Source: Desulfovibrionaceae bacterium (GTDB lineage Bacteria > Desulfobacterota > Desulfovibrionia > Desulfovibrionales > Desulfovibrionaceae). From it: a DNA stretch of 6,754 bases. Numbering within the stretch: the first letter of the stretch is position 1; each line of letters starts with the position of its first letter. The translations under genes were made by a program, and so were the position numbers. The notes below the pieces were generated by a model. The model did not search any database and had not been told where the DNA came from. It saw only the letters and a list, made by a program, of their open reading frames with translations. This document shows, piece after piece, positions 1-5,416 of the stretch. Location: NCBI GenBank assembly GCA_030539415.1, contig JAUNSE010000106.1, positions 1 to 6,754 of the forward strand, given 5' to 3'.

Positions 1-394
1 CAAGGTCGAAGGTGAGCTTCTTCACACCCTCCATGGCGGAGAGTCTGTCACGGATGAGCTTTTCCTCCACCGGGCAGTCCATGGCCTCTATATGGAAGAT
101 GGCCAGGGTGTCGGAAGCCGTCCGGACAGCCGCGGCCCTTTCATGGCAGCAGGCGTCTTCCTGTTCGTGCCCGTCCGTCTGCGCGTGCTCATGGCAGCAG
201 CAGGCGTCCTCATTCTCATGGTGATGGGCGTATTCGTGCTCGTGCTCGTGACAGCAGCAGCTGTCTTCATGCGCGTGCTCATGGTTCTTTTCACTGTCCC
301 TGCCGAGACCGGCCAGCTCTCTGGCCTTCTCGCAGACATAGCCCAGCGGATGATACTCTCCGCAGAGGCACAAGGTCATGGTTTCACTGCTCAT
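1..394 (-). CDS. Heavy-metal-translocating P-type ATPase (Zn/Cd/Pb type), N-terminal fragment
   Basis: Only the first 131 codons are in view; the frame is still open at the left edge, and catalytic P-type motifs (DKTGT, CPx) would lie beyond it. The start at 394 is preceded by GGAG with a 7-base gap. Residues 9-21 carry a CLC...C cluster. Residues 38-85 are extremely rich in His (13) and Cys (8), arranged as three similar units, EDSCCCHEH, EDACCCHEH and EDACCHER. Residues 96-131 match the start of a heavy-metal-associated (HMA) domain, with MDCPVEE at 105-111, where the second Cys of the usual GMxCxxC is replaced by Glu. That variant is familiar from zinc/cadmium/lead-exporting ATPases of proteobacteria. 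Such pumps export divalent soft metals across the inner membrane using ATP. The leader probably binds metal ions, as in other His/Cys-rich ATPase tails. A MerR-type promoter lies upstream. A short HMA protein is an alternative, because the ATPase core is not visible. Confidence 0.82.
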   Translation of the reverse strand, partial: MSSETMTLCLCGEYHPLGYVCEKARELAGLGRDSEKNHEHAHEDSCCCHEHEHEYAHHHENEDACCCHEHAQTDGHEQEDACCHERAAAVRTASDTLAIFHIEAMDCPVEEKLIRDRLSAMEGVKKLTFDL

Positions 395-479
395 ATTTCT
401 GCTCCATCCGGCTTTGCTCCGGTACGGGAAACTGTGATCGATATGAGCCCGAAGAGGGAATCCCCGAGCTTCTGATGAA

Positions 480-510
480 ACGATAAGGTCTATAGCCTGT
501 ATAGGGTCAA
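480..510 (-). promoter_or_regulatory. MerR-family-type promoter/operator of the metal ATPase gene
   Basis: Read on the minus strand, a -35 element TTGACC (510-505) and a -10-like TATCGT (485-480) are separated by 19 bases. The spacer holds the inverted repeat CTATA-CAGGC-TATAG. The over-long 19-base spacer with a centred dyad is the hallmark of promoters activated by MerR-family regulators (ZntR, CadR, PbrR, CueR), and TTGACCCTATA closely resembles CadR/PbrR-type sites as I remember them. Transcription would start near 473, about 80 bases before the ATPase start. No MerR-type regulator gene is in the window, so it must be encoded elsewhere. The inducing metal cannot be deduced from the site alone. 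Confidence 0.75.
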
Positions 511-723
511 GCGGGAAATGAAAGTTTTTTTCAGTCAGCGGCATATTTTTTCAGGAGCGGATTTTTCCGTCCGGAATGTGGCGGATGACACAATCGCGGG
601 CGGTGCGGGTTTGACACGGGACCTGGTCGGGGACAATCTCCCGGTCAGAAAAGTCGGGAAGCGTCCGCTGCTGCCGCTGAAACGGGCAGGGCCGTCCCGT
701 CATCAGCTCCGGGGGGAATCATC
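511..723. other. Intergenic region between divergent ATPase and amidotransferase genes
   Basis: This lies between the MerR-type site and the amidotransferase start. It has an AT-rich patch (521-552) containing two short copies of a T-run followed by CAG, then becomes GC-rich. An open frame at 518-727 overlaps the amidotransferase start by ATGA. It has a weak ribosome binding site and no recognisable protein features, so I do not call it. Apart from the candidate promoter at 611-637 I see nothing else. Confidence 0.5.
611..637 (+). promoter_or_regulatory. Candidate sigma70 promoter for the amidotransferase gene
   Basis: A consensus -35 hexamer TTGACA (611-616) is followed after 15 bases by GACAAT (632-637), which matches 4 of 6 positions of the -10 consensus. 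The spacer is shorter than ideal. Its position, roughly 80 bases before the start at 724, suits the gene, but the -10 match is weak. Confidence 0.3.
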
Positions 724-1416
724 ATGAAGACATGTCTTGTCATACGTCACGTGGCTTTCGAGGATCTGGGCACCTTCGCCCCGGTCGCGGCCGAAGCCGG
801 CCTTGCCGTCACCTGCCGCCAGGCCGGCGTGGACAGTGTCGGCACCGAGGACTGGCTGGCCTGCGACCTTGCCGTCGTGCTGGGCGGCCCCATCGGCGTC
901 AACGACGTCGAGACCTATCCGTTCATCGCGCGCGAGAGGGAGCTTGTGGCGGCCCGCCTGGCAAAGGGGCGCCCGGTGCTGGGCATCTGCCTGGGCGCCC
1001 AGCTCATGGCTTCGGCGCTCGGCGCCCGCGTGTACAGGGGAACCCGCGAGATAGGCTGGGCTCCGGTGGAGGTCGGCATGGGCGGAGCGGACTCGCCGCT
1101 GCGCCATCTCGCCGGCGTGCCGGTCCTGCACTGGCATGGCGACACCTTCGACCTGCCCGAAGGCGCGAAGCGTCTCGCCTCCACGGCCGCGACGCCCAAT
1201 CAGGCCTTTGCCGTCGGAGCGGGGCTCGCCCTGCAGTTCCATCCCGAGGCGGATGCCGCGCGTCTCGAAACCTGGCTCATCGGGCACTGCTGCGAGCTGG
1301 GCATGGCCGGGCTCGATCCGCGCGTCATCCGCGCCGATGCAGCAAGGTACGGCGAAGCCGTGCGCGCGGCCGGTCAGGCCATGTTCCGCGAGTGGCTCGC
1401 GGACGTGCTCGGGTAG
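724..1416 (+). CDS. Class I glutamine amidotransferase domain protein (GMP-synthase-like GATase)
   Basis: A 230-residue protein made almost entirely of one class I (triad) glutamine amidotransferase domain. The nucleophile elbow GICLGAQL places the catalytic Cys at residue 89, and LQFHPE supplies His173 and Glu175, so the full Cys-His-Glu triad is present. LGGPIGVND (53-61) and LHWHGDTFDLP (135-145) are typical of stand-alone GATase proteins often labelled GMP synthase-like. The domain hydrolyses glutamine to glutamate and ammonia. A stand-alone copy without a synthetase domain may instead act on gamma-glutamyl compounds or feed ammonia to an unknown partner. The start is supported by GGGGGGAA seven bases upstream. 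Neighbours do not suggest a pathway: the metal ATPase diverges and a tRNA gene follows. The true substrate is unknown; membership of the family is secure. Confidence 0.9.
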   Translation: MKTCLVIRHVAFEDLGTFAPVAAEAGLAVTCRQAGVDSVGTEDWLACDLAVVLGGPIGVNDVETYPFIARERELVAARLAKGRPVLGICLGAQLMASALGARVYRGTREIGWAPVEVGMGGADSPLRHLAGVPVLHWHGDTFDLPEGAKRLASTAATPNQAFAVGAGLALQFHPEADAARLETWLIGHCCELGMAGLDPRVIRADAARYGEAVRAAGQAMFREWLADVLG

Positions 1417-1441
1417 CCCGGAGCTGCGTCCGGCCCGCCCG

Positions 1442-1459
1442 CGGGACCCGTCGGTCCCG
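1442..1459 (+). terminator. GC-rich hairpin after the amidotransferase gene
   Basis: CGGGACC (1442-1448) pairs perfectly with GGTCCCG (1453-1459) around a four-base loop, 25 bases after the stop codon. No T-run follows directly; the first T-rich stretch begins near 1495. It may be a weak or factor-assisted terminator or simply a 3' stabilising hairpin. Confidence 0.3.
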
Positions 1460-1507
1460 GCCGGGAGAAGAACTGTCAGAAAAAATCGACAAATTTTTCA
1501 TTTTTTC

Positions 1508-1536
1508 TTGACACACCCGGTCTTTTAACGTAGAAG
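1508..1536 (+). promoter_or_regulatory. Sigma70-type promoter of the tRNA-Pro gene
   Basis: A perfect -35 TTGACA (1508-1513) is followed after exactly 17 bases by TAGAAG (1531-1536; 4 of 6 to TATAAT). An A/T-rich block of about 30 bases (1478-1507) directly upstream looks like an UP element, as is common for stable RNA promoters. Initiation near 1543 would give a leader of only a few bases before the mature tRNA. Confidence 0.7.
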
Positions 1537-1548
1537 CACTTCTCGCGT

Positions 1549-1625
1549 CGGGATGTAGCGCAGTCTGGGAGCGCACTTGAATGGGGTTCAAGGGGTCGAA
1601 GGTTCAAATCCTTTCATCCCGACCA
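1549..1625 (+). tRNA. tRNA-Pro (anticodon GGG)
   Basis: A complete 77-base cloverleaf. The acceptor stem CGGGATG (1549-1555) pairs with CATCCCG (1615-1621), followed by discriminator A and an encoded CCA end (1623-1625). The D arm is GCGC...GCGC. The anticodon stem CTTGA (1576-1580) pairs with TCAAG (1588-1592) around loop ATGGGGT, giving anticodon GGG (1583-1585), which reads CCC and CCU proline codons. The T arm carries TTCAAAT. The C at the 5' end paired to G, then ACCA, is typical of bacterial tRNA-Pro. It has its own promoter and terminator, so it is a single-gene transcription unit. Confidence 0.96.
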
Positions 1626-1643
1626 GCTTAAAAAGCCCAGAAC

Positions 1644-1679
1644 AAGGCCGTTCGGAGTCAAATCCGAATGGCCTTTTTT
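1644..1679 (+). terminator. Intrinsic terminator of the tRNA-Pro gene
   Basis: A 13-bp stem (1644-1656 with 1663-1675, one G-U pair) closes a six-base loop and runs straight into a tract of six T residues (1674-1679). It starts 19 bases after the tRNA CCA end. This is a textbook rho-independent terminator. Confidence 0.9.
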
Positions 1680-2216
1680 CATGTCCGCCGTTTTCTGCAG
1701 TTTCGGACCGGCGCAAAGCCGTCCTTGTGCGGGCGGACAGACGCCGGAAAGACGCGGACTGCAGTCTGCGGAAGCAAGGGATGCGGCGGAAAGGCCTTCC
1801 CGCCTGCGCGGCCGCGCCTGCTGCGGGAGGCGGAGGCGGCGCAAAGGCGGAAGAGAAAAATGCATCCCGCTCCGGAAGTTTAGCCGCATATATAGATCCA
1901 TAATACCCAGAAATATACTGTATCCGAAGGGATGGAATCTGTGCACTGCCCGCTGAACAATTTGAAAAGATGCAGGGAACACGCCTTGTCCCCTTGTCAG
2001 AAAATTTTCTCTTGTCTATAGTTCCGCATCAGAGAAACAAAAAACACTGCCGCGCAGACGCGCAACACAAAACTTTTCCTGACAGTCTGCGGGGCGCCTT
2101 TCTCTTCCGGCACCGGTCCGGACAGCCGGATGCCCGACTCCGCCGAGGCGGTCAGTCCTTCGGCCGTGCCGCCCCGCCGCGGAAGAGACCCAGCTGTCCG
2201 GAGGGATGACGGTTTC
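1680..2216. other. Long non-coding stretch between the tRNA terminator and the membrane-protein cluster
   Basis: No open frame here has a good ribosome binding site, a recognisable motif or believable composition; one minus-strand frame even crosses the tRNA. Positions 1680-1850 are GC-rich with small self-complementary elements (a GCGGAC-TGCA-GTCTGC hairpin at 1754-1769 and a 12-base GC palindrome near 1806). Positions 1880-1925 are AT-rich. A good promoter sits at 1994-2022, leaving a leader of about 190 bases (2029-2216) before the first small membrane-protein gene. The stretch may be a regulatory leader, hold a small RNA, or be decayed sequence. Confidence 0.5.
1994..2022 (+). promoter_or_regulatory. 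Sigma70-type promoter upstream of the small membrane-protein cluster
   Basis: TTGTCA (1994-1999; 5 of 6) and TATAGT (2017-2022; 5 of 6) are separated by an optimal 17 bases, and the spacer is A/T-rich. Transcription would start near 2029 and give a leader of roughly 190 bases before the start at 2217. It is the best promoter match in the gene-poor stretch and points at the three membrane-protein genes. Confidence 0.6.
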
Positions 2217-2435
2217 ATGGGATTCTACTCACCGCATCTTGCGGCATTCGGAGCCCTGCTTGCGTTCGGCTCGATCTGCGGTCTGCTTGCCATCGTTCTT
2301 CCCGCGCTGCTCATACCCATCCCGAAATTCCGCGACCGCAGGATTGCCCGCAGACCGACCGGCGCCGGCCGGGATGCTGCGAACGGTCGGACAAGGGACA
2401 TGCCCGGAAGGGACGCCGGCAAAAGTTCCGACTGA
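2217..2435 (+). CDS. Small membrane protein of unknown function (72 aa)
   Basis: I do not recognise this protein. From the ATG at 2217 it has a short N-terminus, one long hydrophobic segment (about residues 8-35, including SICGLLAIVLPALLIPIP), then a basic, Gly/Ala-rich tail starting KFRDRR. By the positive-inside rule the tail should be cytoplasmic. GGAGGG lies 11 bases upstream of this ATG, slightly long but usable; the frame opens earlier (2130), but that start lacks a ribosome site and would add a charged, unstructured leader. Codons use G/C at third positions as in the flanking genes. It is the first of three co-directional membrane-protein genes with a similar layout. A small regulatory or toxin-like membrane peptide is possible, but nothing proves a function. 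Confidence 0.5.
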   Translation: MGFYSPHLAAFGALLAFGSICGLLAIVLPALLIPIPKFRDRRIARRPTGAGRDAANGRTRDMPGRDAGKSSD

Positions 2436-2508
2436 CCGCAAGTCTCTGAGGCTTCAACTCTGATGCCCAGGCTGCGGGCGTCCTCCCACCTTTGCCCCGG
2501 AGGCGGCA

Positions 2509-2709
2509 ATGTTTGCGTATTCCTGCCAGGAACTGCTCGGCACCCTCATAGTCCTCGCCATCATTCTGGTCTTTTTGGGCATTCCGGCTTTTGTCCTTCG
2601 AAAGCTGCTGGCCGTCATCCCGCGGGCCTGGCGCTCGCGCGCGGGCGGCGGTGCCGCACGGGGCAGTGCGGTCGATAACGGGGAGAAGAATGTCGGTCCG
2701 GCGGCGTGA
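2509..2709 (+). CDS. Small membrane protein of unknown function (66 aa)
   Basis: No family is recognised. A strong GGAGG five bases before the ATG supports this start. The protein has one hydrophobic helix (about residues 9-30, rich in L, I, V and F), a basic border with FVLRKLL and later RAWRSR, and a Gly/Ala-rich tail of about 25 residues. This organisation (short N-terminus, one helix, basic stretch, low-complexity tail) repeats that of the gene 73 bases upstream and the N-terminal part of the gene 93 bases downstream. Spacing and orientation suggest one transcript. Codon usage is consistent with real coding. The small size and lack of conserved residues leave function open. Confidence 0.55.
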   Translation: MFAYSCQELLGTLIVLAIILVFLGIPAFVLRKLLAVIPRAWRSRAGGGAARGSAVDNGEKNVGPAA

Positions 2710-2802
2710 CAGACGCCCGGAACGGCCGGTGCGCCGCCGTTGCACTCCCTGCGGAGCCCGGGCAGCGGGTCCGCCCCCCCTTTCCTTGGAGACACGAAAA
2801 CC

Positions 2803-3423
2803 ATGACAGACTTCGGTCGAGAACTCCTGATTTACGGCTTTGCCCTGACCCTGCACTCGGCGCTCTGCGGTATTTTCGTCGCAATTCTGGCCCTGCTGTA
2901 CCTTGCGTCCAGAAAGCTCTTCGGCTGGCCGGCCGGACGCGGGAAGACCGGGAGCGCGGGGAGCACCGGGGCGGCCAGACTGTCTGTGAAGCGCAGGCCG
3001 CGGAATCTTGCCCTGCTCCTCCTGCCGCCCGTGCTTGTGCTCGGCCTCTTCCTGTTCGCCTCGCTGATGAGTGGCAGCAGCGAGGGAATGGGCTACATGC
3101 TGATGTATATTGAACGCTACGGGGATTCCTTTTCATTCATGCAGGTGATAGACAGCTCCTTCAAGCCGTTGTATCTTGTCACATGGCTTGTAACTCCGAT
3201 ACAGTTTGTTTTCTATACGGTTTTTCTGTGCGGATGCATCTGGATTGCGCATGAAAGGACGGCACTGACATCGGTCCTGGTCACCTTTCTTCTGCTGCTG
3301 TATGATTCGGCATTCAAACTGCTGTATCGCCTGGGTGAAAATGGCTTTATAGGCTTTTCTCCCGACTTTGTGCGTGAATCGCTGCCTGACTGGCTCAATT
3401 TCTGGAGAAGTCTACCGTTCTGA
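2803..3423 (+). CDS. Multi-pass membrane protein of unknown function (206 aa)
   Basis: I do not recognise a family. The frame is open from 2740, but the ATG at 2803 is preferred: GGAG lies 11 bases upstream, as for the first gene of the cluster, and the protein then begins just before a membrane helix. Hydrophobic segments fall at about residues 10-36, 69-89, 122-148 and 152-172. A basic Gly/Ser/Ala-rich linker (residues 41-68, ending KRRPRN) lies between the first two and is probably cytoplasmic. The C-terminus is short and aromatic (DWLNFWRSLPF). The first helix and linker resemble the two small proteins upstream. The second half (from about 3090) uses many more A/T-ending codons than the first, which is odd for this window. 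Coding is convincing; function is unknown. Confidence 0.72.
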   Translation: MTDFGRELLIYGFALTLHSALCGIFVAILALLYLASRKLFGWPAGRGKTGSAGSTGAARLSVKRRPRNLALLLLPPVLVLGLFLFASLMSGSSEGMGYMLMYIERYGDSFSFMQVIDSSFKPLYLVTWLVTPIQFVFYTVFLCGCIWIAHERTALTSVLVTFLLLLYDSAFKLLYRLGENGFIGFSPDFVRESLPDWLNFWRSLPF

Positions 3424-3493
3424 CGTGGGGCAGGGACTGAAACTGACCTGCGTGCATTCCGGCCCGGCCGTGTTGACGTCCGGGAAGGCACCG

Positions 3494-3535
3494 AACAAGA
3501 AAAGGCCGGCGCATGCCCGAAGACACGCGCCGGCC
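3494..3535 (-). terminator. Intrinsic terminator after the Crp/Fnr-type regulator gene
   Basis: GGCCGGCGC (3504-3512) pairs perfectly with GCGCCGGCC (3527-3535), a 9-bp GC stem with a 14-base loop. Read on the minus strand it is followed by TTTTCTTGTT (3503-3494). It begins 29 bases beyond the regulator stop codon at 3564. The plus-strand membrane-protein gene ending at 3423 has no equivalent T-tract, so the terminator serves the minus-strand gene. Confidence 0.75.
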
Positions 3536-3563
3536 CGGCGAATATGTCGGCATGAGACGAGGC

Positions 3564-4277
3564 CTAGCCCATCATCTTGCCCTTGTCGTCCACGCTGACG
3601 GCGGAGAAGCCCTGGAAGAAGGCCTCCTCGTCCAGGATGGTCACCTGATTGCCGGAAAAGGCGCTCAGCACCCCCCGCTCCTCGTAGTCCTTCAGTATCT
3701 TGTACAGGGAGATGCGGTGCACGCCCAGGAAGGTGGCCATCTCCTGCTTGGTGATGCCGAGGTCCACCTTGATGGGGCGGGTGCCCGGCACGATATGCTG
3801 GGCCAGGAAGCGGATGGTGCGCACCTTGAGGCTGTCTATGAACAGCGACGAGGCCTGCTCGGAGAGGCAGCGCATCTTTCTGGCCATGGAATGAAAGAGC
3901 TCGAGCATGAGGTCCGGGCGCATTTTGGCGATGCGTTCCACCACATCGTTGGAAAAGCTGTACACAACGCAGTCCGAACTCGCGTAGAAGGAGCCCGCGG
4001 GCGGAACGTGGTCGAAGATGGGCGTCTCGCCGAAAACGCAGCCCTCGTGCAGGTACCAGAGGATTTTCTCCACTCCCTGCAGGGACATGTGGGAGAGGCG
4101 GATCTTGCCCTTGTCCAGAAAATAGAGACTTTCGCCCATGGCCACGGTCTTGCCCTTCATATAGGTCAGGCGTCTGCCCAGGTGAAGGATGTCCCGCCAG
4201 CCGGGGTTCAGGTTGGATAGGTCCTGGAATGCGAAACAGCGCTCCTGTGTTTCGGGCTTGGTAAGTTTCTTGTCCAT
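3564..4277 (-). CDS. Crp/Fnr-family transcriptional regulator
   Basis: A 237-residue protein of normal family length. Residues about 25-130 form the cyclic-nucleotide-binding-type beta-roll (YFLDKGKIRLSH, then VFGETPIF at 81-88, a typical core motif), followed by the long dimerisation helix (about 112-145) and a C-terminal winged helix-turn-helix (174-204, GITKQEMATFLGVHRIS...YEERG). The ATG at 4277 has GGAG five bases upstream; upstream extension to 4484 only adds non-conserved sequence. Four Cys (14, 80, 103, 137) are scattered and do not form an FNR-like iron-sulfur cluster motif. The recognition helix reads HRISLYKILKDYE rather than the classic RETVSR, so its operator may differ from the TGTGA or TTGAT half-sites. 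It follows the permease and glutaredoxin genes on the same strand and may control them. The ligand is unknown. Confidence 0.92.
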   Translation of the reverse strand: MDKKLTKPETQERCFAFQDLSNLNPGWRDILHLGRRLTYMKGKTVAMGESLYFLDKGKIRLSHMSLQGVEKILWYLHEGCVFGETPIFDHVPPAGSFYASSDCVVYSFSNDVVERIAKMRPDLMLELFHSMARKMRCLSEQASSLFIDSLKVRTIRFLAQHIVPGTRPIKVDLGITKQEMATFLGVHRISLYKILKDYEERGVLSAFSGNQVTILDEEAFFQGFSAVSVDDKGKMMG

Positions 4278-4402
4278 GTCAACTCCATTCAAAGGGCCGG
4301 CATGCCCGTATTTTTGACAGGACCGTACGCCGCCATGCGATGACATGCAATGCGGACGGACAAGGCAAAGTTTCGGGGGAAAAGCCGGCACAGCCATCTC
4401 GT

Positions 4403-4440
4403 TGACATATGGTAGTATACTTTCAGACAGAAAACAAAGG
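4403..4440 (-). promoter_or_regulatory. Possible promoter region of the Crp/Fnr-type regulator gene
   Basis: An AT-rich island upstream of the regulator holds TATACT on the minus strand (4420-4415), but with no convincing -35 at the right distance. An alternative pairing is TTGTTT with TACCAT at 17 bases, both weak. A poor -35 would be expected for an activator-dependent promoter. The leader would be about 130 bases. Confidence 0.25.
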
Positions 4441-4451
4441 CCCCTCTGCGG

Positions 4452-4482
4452 GCCCGAAAAGCGCCTTTGCGGCGCCTCGGGC
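4452..4482 (-). terminator. Nested GC hairpin upstream of the regulator gene
   Basis: GCGCC (4461-4465) pairs with GGCGC (4471-4475) around TTTGC, and an outer GCCCGA (4452-4457) pairs with TCGGGC (4477-4482). On the minus strand the inner stem is followed directly by TTTT, so it could act as a second terminator behind the glutaredoxin gene. The inner stem is only 5 bp. Confidence 0.35.
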
Positions 4483-4509
4483 ACGGAGAGAGGCCTGTAT
4501 TTATGTCCG

Positions 4510-4552
4510 AAAACGCCGGTCCGCCTCCGCCGGGCGGCAGGCAGGATCCGGC
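4510..4552 (-). terminator. Probable intrinsic terminator of the glutaredoxin-domain gene
   Basis: An outer GCCGG/CCGGC stem (4515-4519 with 4548-4552) encloses CCGCC/GGCGG (4521-4525 with 4533-4537). Read on the minus strand the structure ends in GTTTTC. It lies 18 bases beyond the stop codon at 4571. A run of nine T residues directly after the stop codon (minus strand) adds to the terminator-like look. Confidence 0.5.
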
Positions 4553-4570
4553 AGTTTTTTCAAAAAAAAA

Positions 4571-5392
4571 TTACTTCACGATGTCGGCCTTGAACAGATG
4601 GCGGCGGATGGCGGAGCGGTACATGAGCAGATCCTGGTCCGTCACGGGCTCGAGGCCGTGCAGGTCGAGGGGCATCTCCTTCACCGCGGCCATGATGGAG
4701 AAGGGCAGGGTGGGCTTGCCGCAGGCCGCGGCAACCATCTTCGCGGCCGCCTCGGCATCGGCTCGCTCGGCCCAGATCCAGGCGCCGTCCTTTTCCTTGG
4801 GCATGGCCAGGAAGCGGACCAGGCCGTCGGGGGTGCCGGTCACGAGGCTGATGGACTCGGCCAGCTCCTCCTTCGTGGGGCAGCCGCCGAAGGTCTGCTC
4901 GGTGAACTCGGGACCGCCCACGGCGTTCAGAATCACGTGGACGTTCTTCACGGCCAGCAGGCGCTTCAGCAGCGCGGGCTTGCGGCCGTCCACCTGCAGC
5001 CAGACCTCGAGGCCGCCGGCGGAGAGACGCTCCACCAGGGTCACGAAGTTGTCCTCCTGATCGTCGGGGCAGCGGGTGGGATAGAGGCCGGAGATCTTGC
5101 CGTGCAGCATGTCGCTGCGGGTCACGCAGCCTTCCATGGCGTGGCCGGACAGCAGGTAGGCCAGCACCTCGCCGGAACCCTGGCGGACCACCTCGCCGTC
5201 GGAGAAGAGCGGAAATTCCACACCCTCGGGATTGCGGTAGATGGCCTTGCGGTTGGCGCGGTAGAAGGTGTTGAAGGTCTGGGCGTCGCCCTTGAAGTCG
5301 ACGGTGTCGTAGGGAATGTTCTTGTCGGCCAGATAGGCTTTGACAATGCGGCAGCGGATGCAGTCCGGAGCGGTGTAGAGCGTGATGCCCAT
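4571..5392 (-). CDS. Glutaredoxin-domain protein with uncharacterised C-terminal domain
   Basis: A 273-residue protein. Residues 1-85 form a glutaredoxin/thioredoxin-fold domain: LYTAPDCIRC puts a CxxC redox pair at Cys11 and Cys14 at the first helix, EFP at 59-61 supplies the expected cis-proline, and SDGEVVRQGSGEVLAYL (64-80) matches the glutathione-binding end. Such domains reduce disulfides or bind thiols in the cytoplasm. The remaining 190 residues are not recognised. They contain GLEVWLQVDGRKPALLKRLL (127-146), HVILNAVGG (152-160) and a TFGGCPTKEE stretch (167-176), loosely reminiscent of alpha/beta-barrel enzymes, with extra Cys at 89, 108, 171 and 224. The ATG at 5392 has AGGAG eight bases upstream; upstream extension to 5569 runs into the preceding permease gene and is rejected. 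It lies 133 bases after the permease gene and is probably cotranscribed with it. The specific role is unknown. Confidence 0.85.
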   Translation of the reverse strand: MGITLYTAPDCIRCRIVKAYLADKNIPYDTVDFKGDAQTFNTFYRANRKAIYRNPEGVEFPLFSDGEVVRQGSGEVLAYLLSGHAMEGCVTRSDMLHGKISGLYPTRCPDDQEDNFVTLVERLSAGGLEVWLQVDGRKPALLKRLLAVKNVHVILNAVGGPEFTEQTFGGCPTKEELAESISLVTGTPDGLVRFLAMPKEKDGAWIWAERADAEAAAKMVAAACGKPTLPFSIMAAVKEMPLDLHGLEPVTDQDLLMYRSAIRRHLFKADIVK

Positions 5393-5416
5393 GGCTTTGT
5401 CTCCTTTGTTGAAAGC

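Noticed and set aside
554..572. Hairpin GGA-CGGA/TCCG-TCC with a bulge
   Set aside because: Neither strand has a T-run after it and it does not sit at the end of a gene, so it is not a terminator.
518..727. 69-codon plus-strand frame overlapping the amidotransferase start by ATGA
   Set aside because: The overlap hints at translational coupling, but the ribosome site is weak, the protein has no recognisable features, and a better -35 element lies inside the frame.
1681..1956. Overlapping plus-strand frames after the tRNA terminator
   Set aside because: Arg/Gly/Ala-rich translations, no ribosome binding sites and no motifs; typical chance frames in GC-rich DNA.
1614..1982. 122-codon minus-strand frame
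   Set aside because: It overlaps the tRNA 3' end and the strong tRNA terminator, and the protein is low-complexity with no family resemblance.
2206..2463. Plus-strand frame starting at the ATG inside GGAGGGATG
   Set aside because: It overlaps the 72-residue membrane protein in another frame; its start lies within the ribosome binding site and its product lacks a hydrophobic helix.
3513..4220. 235-codon plus-strand frame opposite the Crp/Fnr gene
   Set aside because: It is the antisense shadow of a clear regulator gene; the His/Gly/Glu-rich translation is typical of such shadows.
4403..4422. Plus-strand TTGACA followed by TATACT
   Set aside because: Both hexamers are good, but only 8 bases separate them, too few for sigma70 recognition, and no plus-strand gene follows.
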